A stretch of DNA of 64,000 nt from Ostrinia nubilalis (lineage: Eukaryota; Arthropoda; Insecta; Lepidoptera; Crambidae): the NCBI RefSeq assembly GCF_963855985.1, contig NC_087104.1, positions 11,408,001-11,472,000 on the forward strand, given 5' to 3'. Both the position numbers and the translations under genes were made by a program. Each line of letters opens with the position of its first letter. The stretch's first letter is position 1. Shown piece by piece: positions 50,696 through 63,892 of this stretch. The notes under the pieces were generated by a model. The model worked only from the letters and a program-made list of their open reading frames with translations, did not search any database and was not told where the DNA came from.

Positions 50696-53444
50696 TCTCT
50701 TTAGCAAAGTGTTTTTCAACCTGTGGGAAGCCTCTATAGGGGGTCAAGAGAGGTCGTAAAAACTACCTTAGTAAAAAAAAAACAGTATCCGAAATCTAAT
50801 CAAGCAAATAAATGCATAAAAGTTGTATGGATTGAAATATTCGGTTCCTACAATACAACATCTTTCAAGTGACATTATAAAATACATGAAAAAAGGGGTG
50901 GCAAAATATTTTTTCATATTGACTACTTAGTCGTGTCATGAAAAAGGTTGAAAAACACTGTTGAAACTCATCCTCATCAGAAACTAACGCCAGTTTGATT
51001 TGTCTAAAGGCCTTCTACTCATACGTCACAGACAGAGCCTGAACATCCCTAAGGAAGGTTTCTACCTCTCTTCCTTCTTCAGCTGGTGGTAGCATCTCTG
51101 CGAAATTACAGCAACACCATCTCGCAACTCTGTGCTTAGCAAGATACGGTACACTTTGGTAGGGAGTTTGTTTTTTATTCTCTTTAAAGTTTAAAATCTA
51201 CCGCATCGAGTAGGTACCTACAATGAATACCTACTTACTTAGAATAGAATCCTAAGTTACGCTTCGACAGATAAAGTAGTACTACGGCCTGGCTTTTATT
51301 AGATTTTTTGGTTGAGATCTAATACTGGTTTCCAGGCAAGTCATTAATTATGCGATAGCGTCCCGCATCATGAGGTTACCAGCGGTCGCCGCGTACGCAG
51401 ACGGTTTGACGGCACAAAGTGACCCGGAGTGGCCAGGTGTGAAGGGGACTTCGCTCTTCCGGAAAATAAGCCTGCTCTGCCACATTCCTGGGGACTTAGA
51501 TCCAATGAAAATAGGAATAAGGATAGGTAAGGATTCTAATTCATCCAAAGTGACCAAAAAGTTGACAAGACAACACAACCTTATTCCAATGTAACAAAGA
51601 CGTGTTGCGAGTTATGGCTAAGTTGTTTGGGTGTCACGATCATTGACGCTGAATGTACCTCTAGCTCTGGCTTCGCCTGTATGAATTTCGAGCTATCATA
51701 TATTTAAGCATATTCTCGCGAGTGTCCGTTTCTAAATTCCGGTATAAATCTAAACTGTTTTTCCCTGAGTCTCAACGTATCTCTCCAAATTTCATTTAAA
51801 TCGGTAGTGATTTAGGCGTAAAAGAGTAATAAACACCCATTATCCTCATGCTCATCATCCTAACAAACGTTGATATTATTAGCAGAAAGTGGTATAGAAT
51901 AATATCTCGGAATCCATTAATTCGTATTTTTATCAACGAAAAGAGAGCCAATTAAGGCACGTTTGTAAGAAATAAAAATGTTATTTACTCGTAGGTAATT
52001 AACTATTGGAATCTTATCTTATTAGTAAAACAGGATAGGACAAAAACCTCGCAGCATTCTCAAATGTTAGCTACGGGTCACAGATGGACAAACTTTTTAT
52101 GAAAGGTCGTTGCATTTCAAGGATTACAAAATGCAAAAGGTTAATGATTCAACATTCAAATCGACTAGAACAATATTTTATAGTTGATATTTTACAACTG
52201 ATACGTATTTTTGTCTATCGTCGGCAAAGTGCATCTTTACAAGTTTTATCCTAATTTAGCAACTGGTTTGTTCAAAGAACAAATTGTAACCCTGAAACCA
52301 GGCTCTCAAAGCTGTATTTTCCGGATTTTTAATAGTGTAGATTAGATCTGTAACTACATATTACCTACTGCGAGAGCTGAATCAAAATTTCAAAAAAATG
52401 TTTACGTAGAGATTTGCATGATAAGGTAAAACTTATACAGGGTGCCCCAAAAAGTTGTGTCAAGCCGAAGCCCAGAGGATCAAGCCAGAGGAAGAGGAAG
52501 TAAGGAGGAAGAAGCCAGAGGTGGTCACTAGGGCTACCGGAATCCAGAATTTTCCAGCCAGAATTTTTTTAAAGCTGAAAGTCTATCAGCACATGCTTCC
52601 AACCCAACACAGATATGAACGATGGACCATCATGACTCATGAGCCCCTGAGCAGAGGATCAAGGGGTTATGTGGACAAAAAGTCTATCCCCTACCACAGC
52701 CCCTACGCAGCGGATTTTCTAAGGGTTTTTTTAAAAATTAAAATGTTTACTTATTGCCATTAAACCAATGTACAGAGTATTAATCTTATGACTAGCGGCT
52801 TCTGCACTAAGCATAGCTTGTGTCGCAGTAGCCTTTTAGTTTTGTGGAATAAGCCAACATTTCAGGTATAAATGAAATCTTGAAAGTATCGGGTCTCCAT
52901 ATGTAAATAGGAGCCCGCGGACAACAAAAAACAGTTGGTTTTGAAATTATAATGCGTCCGCATCGACCGCCGCATAACAAGACCGATCATTTGTCAAGTG
53001 GCAGAAATTGCTCATGTAGGTGGGCTACATGAAGACTTGCGTTATTTCTGTTAGTGATTCTACTATTCCACTCTCTCTCTTAAAAAAAACTATTTAAGAA
53101 AGTCAACATTTACATTTATCTCTAGTTATCTGGTAATAAACTATAAGACTTACTGGATAAAATTACTTCTATTTGAACTCTTTCACTCATACGCACGGCT
53201 GATAAAATGCAGACAATTGGACAATAAAGTTTCATTTTTAAACTTTTTCGAATAGACTTTGGAGATAATCGAGGATGGATAGAGGAGCTGCAAAATTGGT
53301 TTATATTCTACGGATGATTGATTTTATCAACGTTATGAAGCTGTAGCTACTCATGACAGTAATAAACTTAATTTTATAGTCCAGGTTTTAATTGAGTAAT
53401 CGGAAAGCTAAAAGTAGTAGCAGACAACCAAGGCGGTCGTGTTA

Positions 53445-55250
53445 AAGTAGTCGCTCTACACGCCGCTCTACCGGGCAGCAAATGGCTTGCGTCGGCGCAT
53501 GCATGATCAAATTGATCAATCAGTTATATCCCCGAGGAACGCTGAAATTTCGTTCCGTCTGGCCTTTGAGCCGCTACCTAGACCACACTCGGTAACCTAC
53601 ATGTGTCCGGGCGAATTGAGCAAAAAATCCGACATTTAGATTTTTTATACGAATTAACTAGGTACTAGGAGTTGATTAGGTCGTAGAACGTTGACTATAA
53701 CCGCCTCTGTTCTGCAGTCTAGTGGGTAAGACCATCTGCTTCAGATCCAGGTCCTGGGTTCGATTCGCGGTTGGGGCAAAGTTTTTCTGCTTGGTTTAGT
53801 TGGTGGTTCCACTTTGGCCAAATCATCACTTTTCATCAGAAGAATTCCTGCATGCAAAAATAGAGTCTTCAGAGATTCTAGAGGCTAACCAGGATGTTGT
53901 TTTGATCTATTACCGAGCGCTGAAATGCATTAAGATCAACAGATCAATGGTAGCTCTACCTTCCGAAAGGAACACCTTTCAGGAGGTAGAGCTACAATTG
54001 CACAATAAACTTCCTTATTCAGGCACTTCTTGCATTGATCCAACAACTATATCACGTGTTAGTTTGTAAGCATTATTTTTTATTTATCGCAAAAATAATA
54101 ATAAGAAGGTAATTCAGTTTGAAGGTATAAAAAGTAAATCGTGTCTCTCGCAACTATTTCTTTTATTATTGGAATAATCTAAAGCATAACATACTACCTT
54201 GTTCAAACACATTAACATAACATAATAACAAGGTTAAATTTTGGCAAAATTATTACTTAAATACCTAAATAAACGTTGCAGGTTATTGATCTGACGATGG
54301 CGATCACAATTATTATAAAACCCACTCTAATTTCAGATTTAGTAAGTAGTCGCTCTACACGCCGCGCCGATCTACCGAGCAGCAAATGGCTTGCGTCGGC
54401 GCATGCATGATCAAATTGATCAATCAGTTATATCCCCGAGGAACGCTGAAATTTCGTTCCGTCTGGCCTTTGAGCCGCTACCTAGACCACACTCGGTAAC
54501 CTACATGTGTCCGGGCGAATTGAGCAAAAAATCCGACATTTAGATTTTTTATACGAATTAACTAGGTACTAGGAGTTGATTAGGTCGTAGAACGTTGACT
54601 ATAACCGCCTCTGTTCTGCAGTCTAGTGGGTAAGACCATCTGCTTCAGATCCAGGTCCTGGGTTCGATTCGCGGTTGGGGCAAAGTTTTTCTGCTTGGTT
54701 TAGTTGGTGGTTCCACTTTGGCCAAATCATCACTTTTCATCAGAAGAATTCCTGCATGCAAAAATAGAGTCTTCAGAGATTCTAGAGGCTAACCAGGATG
54801 TTGTTTTGATCTATTACCGAGCGCTGAAATGCATTAAGATCAACAGATCAATGGTAGCTCTACCTTCCGAAAGGAACACCTTTCAGGTGGTAGAGCTACA
54901 ATTGCACAATAAACTTCCTTATTCAGGCACTTCTTGCATTGATCCAACAACTATATCACGTGTTAGTTTGTAAGCATTATTTTTTATTTATCGTAAAAAT
55001 AATAATAAGAAGGTAATTCAGTTTGAAGGTATAAAAAGTAAATCGTGTCTCTCGCAACTATTTCTTTTATTATTGGAATAATCTAAAGCATAACATACTA
55101 CCTTGTTCAAACACATTAACATAACATAATAACAAGGTTAAATTTTGGCAAAATTATTACTTAAATACCTAAATAAACGTTGCAGGTTATTGATCTGACG
55201 ATGGCGATCACAATTATTATAAAACCCACTCTAATTTCAGATTTAGTAAG
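53445..55250 (+). repeat. Tandem duplication of about 900 bp
   Basis: 53445-54343 and 54344-55250 are nearly identical, differing by a few substitutions and a 7-bp indel near the start (ACGCCGCTCTACC against ACGCCGCGCCGATCTACC). Each unit includes a SINE head (ACCGCCTCTGTTCTGCAGTC, TGGGTTCGATTCGCGG) and the same 89-codon open stretch of no known family. High identity means a recent event or an assembly duplicate. Confidence 0.9.
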
Positions 55251-57684
55251 TACCTACTTACTCGATATGAAACTATTATAGTACTCATTAATCATTTACG
55301 AATAAAAGGAGGCGATAATAGCCCAAGGCAATTTGGATCCATCATTAATTATAAACTAAACACGTGGTTTACAACTTCCGGTAGTGATACTTGGCTATAG
55401 TAGGTCTAATTACGTTTTCAGCCTATTAATAACTTATTTAATTAACAGAGGCCAGCACAGCAGACTTTATTTTTGCTGTTAAATATCACCTGTTACAACT
55501 AAAGAAGATGCCACATTAAGTTTGACGTACAAGTGATTTTCAACTGAAAAACTTAGGTAGTAAAGTAGGCAATGAAAATTAGAAACCGTGCTCCGCACGG
55601 GTGTACCATACCTAATTTAGAAAAGATGAAAAATTGTCTAAACGATGGTGACAATCGGATCGCAATACCTACATGGTTTAGGGAAAATTAACAGAATAAA
55701 AAAATAACAGAAGAAATAAACAGATCGACCCGGAAAACTACCTGGTCCAGTTGAATATAAACCTACTGCAAAATGTAGAGACGATATTTAAAGGTTGGTT
55801 CAAATTTTAGCCTAGAAAAGATTGGTCTAATTTTAATTTTCAAATAAGTCACTTTACTGGTGTGTCTCTATCTTTATACATATCCTATACTTACTAATTA
55901 GCATTGCAGCAATAACATTATTAATTACCTCTACATCTCTTACAAGTTTAACGCTAAAACTGGTATCACACCAGCGGTTAAGAAGAAACAAATTCCCATA
56001 TACTTTGCCTATTATGTAAGATAGAAAGTCCTTTGAAAAATGTAACTAATATTTTACAGTATCTCATAATCATTTAAAGACGCCCGTTCTTAAATGTTCG
56101 TCCTAATGCAAATTCTTTTGAATTCGATCATTTCAATCGCCAGATGGAGGTCTTCGTCCTTTAAGCCCACCTTCCTTGAGCGCCCGCGCCGACCTACCCT
56201 GGATAAAAAAGCGTTAGCACCATTATTGGTTCAAAAATCTCATTAAGGTCGAGGACCTTTGCGTAGTTCCGTAATGTGCGATTTTTTGTGTTTTTTTGCT
56301 CTAATCTGAGGGCACCGATTGAAGTTTACCTTGGCATGTCGTACACAACCTTCGGAGGTGTTTCGTCACATCGGGTCATCGAACTTTATGAGACTGGTGG
56401 CGTTATTAATATTATTTTGCAATATATAATTGAAAACAAGGATCTGGTGATTGTCCGGCCAGACCAGCTACCTGCCTCCGTGGGAATGTGATCCTCAGTT
56501 TTTTGCGAGACACTTCGACATTTTCGCGAAGGGGTCGGTTCCACCTTGATGGATGTCTGAGGAATGTGATTATACCTATCAAGCTGTGAAACTCTTAAAT
56601 AATTGCAATAAGTAGACTCGTAGAATGTAAACGCACTTTGAGCACAAAAGCGCTCACAAAGCGCGTTATTTCGTTTCTATGACTGCTAACTGATAAAATA
56701 AATTCGAGATACAGGCGGGAACTTTATTTTATCTGCATGACTAGCAGATTTTCAGGGCCAAAACAATTTTGTAAGGCCTAGTGACCCTTAGCTAGAGTCC
56801 CTTTACCATGTCCCAATTTTTTTAAACTTTCGCGTTCTGTTTGAATTATAAAAATAGAGAAACACGGGGCTCTACCTATTCAATTTCATTTCAACATTAC
56901 AGAAAATGACATTTTCATTTTAACATCCATTCTCTCTCGGTAGTGGAGCCCCTTAGGCAGTAGTAGCCTGCTGTTCAGCGTTTACTGGATAACTTTGTCC
57001 ATGTTTCTGATCGACTGTGCGGCACACCTCATTATTATTCGTATTCTGGAATATGTAATCGTGTCAGAAGCTGTAATAATCTACATATAGTTCTGACCAT
57101 TTCCGTTGTCTATTTTCACCTATTTAAGCCTCTCATAAATAAAACGAAACTCGAAGGATAAACAAACTTAGCAGTGTGCGTCGTAAATCGTGTCACGTTT
57201 TCAGTCAGTCAGATCAGAACTACGCAGGCAAATAATAATACGTACTTAATTACACAAATTCTTTAGAGATCGTGTGGCAGATTAAATGATTGATTGTAAA
57301 TGTAAATGAATAGTTTGGCGCCAAAATTCCGAGCAAAAAACAGCCGACCGTCCATGACTCGGTGGATAAAAAACTCGAGTTATTCGACGCGCCACATAGC
57401 TTAGTCGATATTGTTTGCAACAAATATAATGTAATGATGTTGATCGAAGGTTTTATACAAATAGTTATTTATGAGCCAGTCATTCTGGTTATTAGTAGAA
57501 CCACAGTAGAACGGAGCAATGTTAAAATACGATTTTAGAGCATTACTTACTACTTATCTTACTTAAAAAAGACTACCTGAAATAGTTATGAGTAGATGTA
57601 GTAGATTTATAGGAAATGATAGAGTTCGTAATAAGGTTTTGATCATATATTAGAAGTTTGTTATGGACTAACAGACAAAAATCG

Positions 57685-58580
57685 TCAGAAGCTATCAATT
57701 TTGGGCGTTACATACTTGTTATCGCCTGTCAGCTTCCCAGCAGCGATTTGTCTGTTACGTTCACTGCGTATCGCCTGAAATGTTACAGAAGCTTTTGGAT
57801 TAACCAATTATTTAAAATATAGCCTTATTAGTTCCTACAAAGAGGGTTAGATGAAGTAGGAAAGTTCCTTCCCTAAATAAACTCCACCGTAAGGTAACTT
57901 ACTCTGCATTTTAGGCAGCAAGCAATACCTAAGTAATAAATGGAAATAATTAAGTGGTTCATTTTAGATTTGGTTAATCAAATCTACTGTATGAACATTA
58001 TTCAATAATTAGCTTCACTTGTTGGCGTACACCAGTTTTGTCTGATCAAAGTGCCTGAAATTTCAGTACGGCAAAGTCTCAGATATACGAATTGCGAACA
58101 GGGGCAACGATACATAGGAACTTTTTTAAATTGGACACCACTTCTTCAGACCTAGGAGACAAGAAAAGAACCCATGGGATTTTTTCCCTAGAGCTTGAGT
58201 GGAAAGGACTACCTACATACAAACCTGCGCACCTGGCAGCCGTGACGTCACATTCCAGCGAGGTGCGCAGTTAACTCGTTCGGGTTGTAGCTATTATCGC
58301 CTATAGAATAAAATATCAGTCATAAAAATGTGATATAGAAGTAGTATTCTCTTACCACAAACCTCTTGAACTGTTTATTCAAATTGTGGCATTCAGAAAA
58401 ATCGTCAATCAGTTCTGAGCACTTCTTGACGCCCCGGTCCATCCCGTACGCTTCAAGGCAGTCCATCATTTCCATTTCTTGCTTGGCACACCGCCCCAGG
58501 AGCTGATGAGATGTAACCCCCCCGGTTATATCCGTCATGGGGGAGCGCAGGAATGGCGAGATACTATTTATTTTATACAT
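57685..58580 (-). CDS. NDUFS5: NDUFS5, copy 1 (complex I 15-kDa subunit, twin CX9C)
   Basis: Accessory subunit of mitochondrial complex I, imported into the intermembrane space by the Mia40 route (family knowledge). Two exons, 58580-58356 and 57774-57685, 104 residues, close to the family length of about 100-106. Motifs: SISPFLRSPMTDITGG, then C-X9-C (CAKQEMEMMDC), MDRGVKKC and the second C-X9-C (CSELIDDFSEC), then KQFKRFV joined to AIRSERNRQIAAGKLTGDNK and a VTPKIDSF end. Donor GTAAGA, acceptor TTTCAG. The N-terminus MYKIN is longer than in copy 2. Intact, with no sign of decay. Confidence 0.9.
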
Positions 58581-58748
58581 GCCTTTTCCACAAATTGTAA
58601 TGCGTATTATAAAAAAGCTGGTTTTATTATTTGATGACGTAAGTCATAACAAATTTATGAACCAAAGAGAAAATCTGACATAGTAAATTGACATAAAAGT
58701 GCAAACTTTTTATGAATAAGTTCTAGTTGACATGAAGAGTCGCGTTTT

Positions 58749-59270
58749 ATACAGGGTGTCTAAAGAAAGTTTAGGTAAAGAAAAAATAAGTTAATCCCCA
58801 TATAAAAATTGACAAGGTATAAACGTTAAGAAGAACGGTCATCTGTGACCCAGGCCCGACAGAAACGAGACATACCTCAGCTTTTTTGTCATGTCTTAAT
58901 TAGTTAAATTATATATTTTTTATATTCGAAATCTATGTATAACACCAAAATATTACCCTTTGTTTTTGTTTAGGCGTTATACAAAATCCGGTTGTATCTC
59001 CAGGTCATCTAGATACATTCCATAGCAGCTGTAATAGACATTTAGATACATACATTTACCAATTTTGGTGATAAAATAGCATTTTGTATTAGTTTTTGTA
59101 TAACGCCTAAACAAAAACAAAGGGTAATATTTTGGTGTTATACATAGATTTCGAATATAAAAAATATATTATTTAACTAATTAGGACATGACAAAAAAAC
59201 TGAGGTATGTCTCGTTTCTGTCGGGTCTGGGTTTTTTTTGTATGGGGCGTGACCGTTCTTCTTTGTACCT
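58749..59270. mobile_element. Foldback element between the two NDUFS5 copies
   Basis: TATACAGGGTGTCTAAAGAA at 58749 marks one element end. Inner arms of about 135 bp: CCCGACAGAAACGAGACATA (58855 onward) against TATGTCTCGTTTCTGTCGGG (about 59204), pairing through AAAGGGTAATATTTTGGTGT. No coding capacity. Confidence 0.8.
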
Positions 59271-59452
59271 ACTAAGTTAAAAAAAAATGATACAAATTAC
59301 AAATAAAAATTCTTACTAGAGGTAAACCAGACAGTACAAGTGCCTGAAAATATTATCTAGCTGCTTAATATATAAAAACAAGTATTGTGTGATAACCCAA
59401 AATTTATTGACTTAAATATTTAAACAATCTAGTATTCATGATCTACATTTAT

Positions 59453-60063
59453 TCAGAAGCTGTCGATCTTTGGAGATAGGTACTTCTCATCTCCCTTTAG
59501 TTTTCCTGCAGCAATTTGCCTGTCGCGTTCAGTCCTCATAGCCTGAAAATGTTAAAATCAATTAAATATAATTTTGAATGAAAGTTTTAAAGAAAATGAG
59601 ATTTTGAATTTAGCTTTTATTCTGCTCTCTGTGTATTTTATCAATGAAGAAGTATTTAGAGACAACTGATGTAAAAGCCTCCCATTTTGATTCTAATTAA
59701 GTACAAGATCATTATGATATCTGAAATATTGTATTATTTACAACAATGAATTTGAATATTAGCTAACAATAACAAAATTATTTTGTTGGTAAATTATATT
59801 TCTAAGATTCCAAACACTATAATACTGTAATAATAGTAGAAAAAACTCACAATAAATCTTTTGAATTGTTTGGTCATTTGCTGGCATTCAGCGAAGTCTT
59901 CGAATAGTTCAGCGCATTTTTTGTGGCCGCGGTCCAGCCCGTAGACCTCCAGGCACTCCATGTAGCGAGCCTCCTCCTTCTGGCACCTTCCCAGCATCTG
60001 GTGCGAGATCAGACCACCAGTCAGGTCCGACACTGGATTGCGGAGGAACGGAGAGATCGACAT
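59453..60063 (-). CDS. NDUFS5: NDUFS5, copy 2 (complex I 15-kDa subunit, twin CX9C)
   Basis: Exons 60063-59851 and 59542-59453, 100 residues. Start MSISPFLRNPVSDLTGGLIS is the usual insect N-terminus. Twin CX9C: CQKEEARYMEC and CAELFEDFAEC, with DRGHKKC between. The second exon reads AMRTERDRQIAAGKLKGDEK and ends LSPKIDSF. Same intron position and phase 0 as copy 1, so the two arose by gene duplication and not retroposition. This copy is closer to the family consensus as I remember it and is probably the ancestral one. Confidence 0.92.
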
Positions 60064-61450
60064 TGTTTATCCCTAAAACCAAAGAGGTTATAATTACGTA
60101 AACAAAATTAAACACTGGCTATTGACGATTTGTTTTCTGAAGAGTTAATAGAAACAAATGAACGCTAATAGAATACGTTTAGATCACAATTAAAGAAATC
60201 TTACCACAATCAAAAGATTCCAAAATTGAAAAAAAATTCCTCCACAATTTTTTGTTTTTTTTTTAATTTGAAAATGTCAAAATTTTTGACATTTTCGTTT
60301 TGTTCGATACTAGGACAACATGGGTCGATAACAACAAATTAATATAAATCAAAATACCTAAATATAAGTTAATCATTAGTACAAGAAATAATATCTTTAA
60401 TTATCGTTAAAATAAATGCATATCATGTTTTTTGAATTAATAGCGTGATCAAACTCTTGACTTTAATTTTTGTTGGTAAAAGCGTTTTGTTCTCAAGCTT
60501 TAACGAATGTCAAAATCAGCTGTAATTGATCGACTGACTTTGACATTGACATTTGACACATTTACGATCCATATCTGTGCATTTACGCGTGGCACGGTAA
60601 TACTATCTATACAGTATTCCAACTCGGCCATATTTTTGAAATAAATGTCAACAGTCGCGCGGTACGTCACGTAATGACAACATGCGATAGGGCTGCCCAC
60701 CTGCAGACCCTACTTTCATAACATCTGCCTTCTTAGAATTTCTATCTAGTCTTGTGATTGTATTTTTATATTTAATTTTGACAAACAAAATACTTTGTGA
60801 ATGGAATAGGATAAAAATACATGTTGTTTCGTGATTAGTAGATTCTATTAAAACAACATATTTGTGTTAAGACATAATAACAAATCTTATAAATTTGCAA
60901 CCGTAAAATGTATGCGCCTCGACTTAGGCGTACATAATGCTTGATTATTATATTTATAGTGTTTTTAGAAACATGGATAAGGAGGAATAAAAAGGAATAT
61001 TATGCTAATAATAGTAAAAATACAAAAGTTTGTAAGTGTGTATGGATATACGTAGGTTTGCTACTCTTACTTATTTAAATTAAGTTCATAATTATCTATG
61101 GGTGCGTTATTGAGGAATTCATGCAACCAAAAACAACACAAACAGCACTACTTGACATATTTATAAATAGGTAGTTATAATTATTTTTATATAAAAAAAA
61201 TAACCGCTTACTGTTTAAAAAACAACACATCATCCGTTTATTACTGTGGCACATTCGCGACACCCCCGACTTTTGCATGTCGAGCGCATACCGAGATTTG
61301 AATTTCGAAGGAAAGCTCGCGTTCCGTCTGTTTATATGAAGTTACAATACTGTATGATATTATTACCGTGCGCGTGGATTCGTCTAGTAGAACTTGTTGA
61401 AAAAGTTTTTCAAATTTTAATTAAATAATTACAAGTCTGCATGCACTACA
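60064..61450. promoter_or_regulatory. Divergent intergenic region between NDUFS5 copy 2 and TRIP4
   Basis: 1.39 kb between the start codons of two divergent genes. Contains the palindrome AAAATGTCAAAA/TTTTTGACATTTT at about 60271-60295 and a cluster of TGTCA/TGACA motifs at 60505-60560 (GACTTTGACATTGACATTTG). No TATA or initiator could be assigned with confidence. 61025-61075 is a remnant of the repeat at 42985. Confidence 0.45.
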
Positions 61451-63865
61451 ATGGAGCAATGGTTAACAGAAGGTTTATCCAGAATCTTAGGCTTCCAAGT
61501 TCCTGAAGATTTAATAAGGTTTTATTATATTTTCACCTATAATAGCATACCAGCAGTAGTACATAGAACTTCAATAAAACTAATGATTTAATTTTATTCT
61601 TTTTCAGCTATGTTTTATCAATTGAAAACGAGGGTGATTTAAACGAGTATTTGAAGACACTTCTTGATTTCGAAAATCCACAACACAAGAATTTTGTGTC
61701 TGAATTAGTCAAAAGAAAATTCCCATCCAGAGGTAAGTTTATGGAATATAAATAGTCTTAATTAAGTAAATGAATCACAGTAAATAATACTAGTCAGTAA
61801 TAATTACAGTATATTAATCTCTAGGTATATTAATCTTTATTTTACTGTGCTATCTGAAATTGTATGTACCTATCTGCTAAATATTTTTTATTTCATCATG
61901 TTTGTTTGATTCTCTGTTGGATATTACCTCCTTAGAGCTTATTTCTTAATGAAAGGATTCTTAATTTGTTGGTGTCTTTTATGTTATCTGTATTTCCATG
62001 AGCTTCTCAATATAATCCTAACAATAAATATTTGTTACATTTTAGCAAATTCCATTCAAAGACCGCAAAAAAAGAAAATATCGAAGAACAAGCAGCAGAA
62101 AACACAAGACTTTGTGTCGGTGGAAGCACCACCTCCTGAGATTGAGCCAGAAGCCAAGTCCAAGAAGAAAACCAAGTTTGTCAACCTTTACTCCCAGGAG
62201 GGGAAAAATGCTCAGGTTGTTTTGTTAAAAGGTACGCATTGAATTAGAGCGCTTTCACATTTAGACGATTTAGCAGCGTGACAAACGCGCGGCAGACGAG
62301 CTGCCGAAAATTTCATGCTATGTGACAGCTGATGCATGCCTTCACATTATAAAAACGCCACTGCTGCGCTGCTGTCGCGCTACTAACGCCCTAATGTGAA
62401 AGTGCTCTTAACACTAAGGCTGAGTTGCACCAACTTACTTTCACTGTAACTTTAACAATAACCGGTGCTATTTGTATGGAGATTACAGATTTTTTACATT
62501 TGTCAAAGTTAAAGTAAGCCAGTAGTAAGTAAGTTTAACTACGCTAAATATGGTAGCTCTGATGTATTTTTTGTTGTTAAATAGTTTTAAGCAACAGATT
62601 CTTCTTTTGACATCTTTCCATTAAAAATTTCAGTCTTGTGACTGCAACCACGTACCATAGAACTTGTATTATATGTTACGGTTAATGTGATAAATTGAAA
62701 ATTATTAATAATAACCGGTTATTATGAATAATTACCGACAGTCGCGGTAAAAGTGATAAATTAATCACATTTAACAGTGATTATTTAATAATTCAACCTT
62801 AGTACTAACAAATTTCATAAAAGAGAACAACATCTTATGTACGTGCTCGTGTACAGCCAAACTTTTAAACGTTTTGATATCATATATTAATATAATTTGG
62901 CATAATAAGTTTGGAATGTTTCTTGCATAATATTACTTTTCCATGATGCCTATAACATAATGTTTGGATTTAAAGTGAAAAATAGGTTAAGGTGCGGCGG
63001 GGGTGGCCCTTGGGCCACCCCTAAGCCGCCTATTTAGTTTTATACACACATAAATGACCTCATATTAATCACATTTACCAAATCATGCGGTAATTATTCA
63101 TAATAACCGGCGATTATTCATAATTTTCACATTTATCACTTTGACCGTAACATATACACTGCTTGAAAAACATATATCTTTCAGAAGCCTACTAGTGTAT
63201 ATTCCAATTGGAAAAAAGGTAAATACATTGCTACTTCCTTTTAATATAAGAATTCTATGTGTCTAATTGCAGGTCGAAACCACTGTGACTGTCAGGCATC
63301 GAAGCATGAGCTCATCAACAACTGTTTGCAGTGCGGCCGTGTTGTCTGCAAACAGGAGGGCTCAGGGCCCTGTCTATTTTGTGGCAACTTGGTAGGTACC
63401 TTCAGGATGTCTTTCATACATACTAATCACACTGTAAGTATCTACTTGATAATTGGTTTGAGGATTTTCTAATATGTATTTGAAGGAGGTAATATAATTT
63501 TTCCTCGGCCCCAAAAAGATACAGAAGGAATGATTTTGCAAATACAAATAGTACTATATGTATATTTGTTTATAATGGCTGAAAAAGCTAAACTTAACGA
63601 TACTATAACAATCTTAAATATGCTCTTTTTCAAATGCAAATAAATCATCATTTATTTATTTCTCAATTCACACCATATCCTCCAGCTTATTAACAAAATT
63701 GCGACATTGTTTGCAGGTGTGTACTCCAGAAGAGCAGAAAGAACTGAATTTAAAGACCAAGGCCAGTGCTAAGCTGAAAGAGAGCTTAATGGAACGCGCG
63801 AGGCCGCAGGGCTGGCAGGCTGCGCTCAGCCATAGAGACCGGCTGCTGGAGTACGACCGGACCAG
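61451..63865 (+). CDS. TRIP4: TRIP4 / activating signal cointegrator 1, first five exons (3' part outside window)
   Basis: Component of the ASC-1 complex that helps split collided ribosomes and coactivates transcription (family knowledge). Exons 61451-61518, 61608-61732, 62046-62231, 63273-63391, 63717-63865, all in phase; 215 complete codons so far. Seen: N-terminus MEQWLTEGLSRILGFQVPED, then YVLSIENEGDLNEYL, the basic linker RPQKKKISKNKQQK, KKKTKFVNLYSQEGK, and the C2HC5-type zinc finger in exon 4 (CDC, CLQCGRVVC, GPCLFCG), then VCTPEEQKEL and LSHRDRLLEYDRT. The next exons and the ASCH domain lie beyond the window. ATG 61451 has A at -3 and G at +4. Confidence 0.93.
62414..62525. mobile_element. 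TTGCACC-end MITE, copy 5
   Basis: CTAAGGCTGAGTTGCACCAA at the left with a decayed right arm (GTCAAAGTTAAAGTAAGCC). Lies in TRIP4 intron 3. Confidence 0.75.
62670..63160. mobile_element. Foldback element in TRIP4 intron 3
   Basis: TATATGTTACGGTTAATGTG at the left against the inverse of ACTTTGACCGTAACATATAC at the right, with stretches of AATAACCGG pairing inside. Its centre holds a GC-rich hairpin (GCGGCGGGGGTGGCCCTTGG, then GCCACCCCTAAGCCGCC). Confidence 0.8.
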
Positions 63866-63892
63866 GTAGGCTCCTTGTAGTACATAGTAAAG

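Larger units (their letters stand above)
44774..57684. other. Intergenic region upstream of torso, no recognisable gene
   Basis: Divided between transposon remnants and AT-rich unique sequence. ORFs at 44944-45165, 46988-47269, 51348-51594 and 56276-56491 have no family resemblance I can name and no exon-like context. The torso promoter should lie just above 44746 but no clear core motif was assigned. GC-rich sequence at 45000-45080 is the only such patch there. Confidence 0.55.

Noticed and set aside
53800..54069. 89-codon ORF repeated at 54704-54973
   Set aside because: Conservation is explained by the recent tandem duplication; no family resemblance and it overlaps a SINE tail.
56276..56491. 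71-codon ORF
   Set aside because: Isolated, AT-rich surroundings, no family resemblance.
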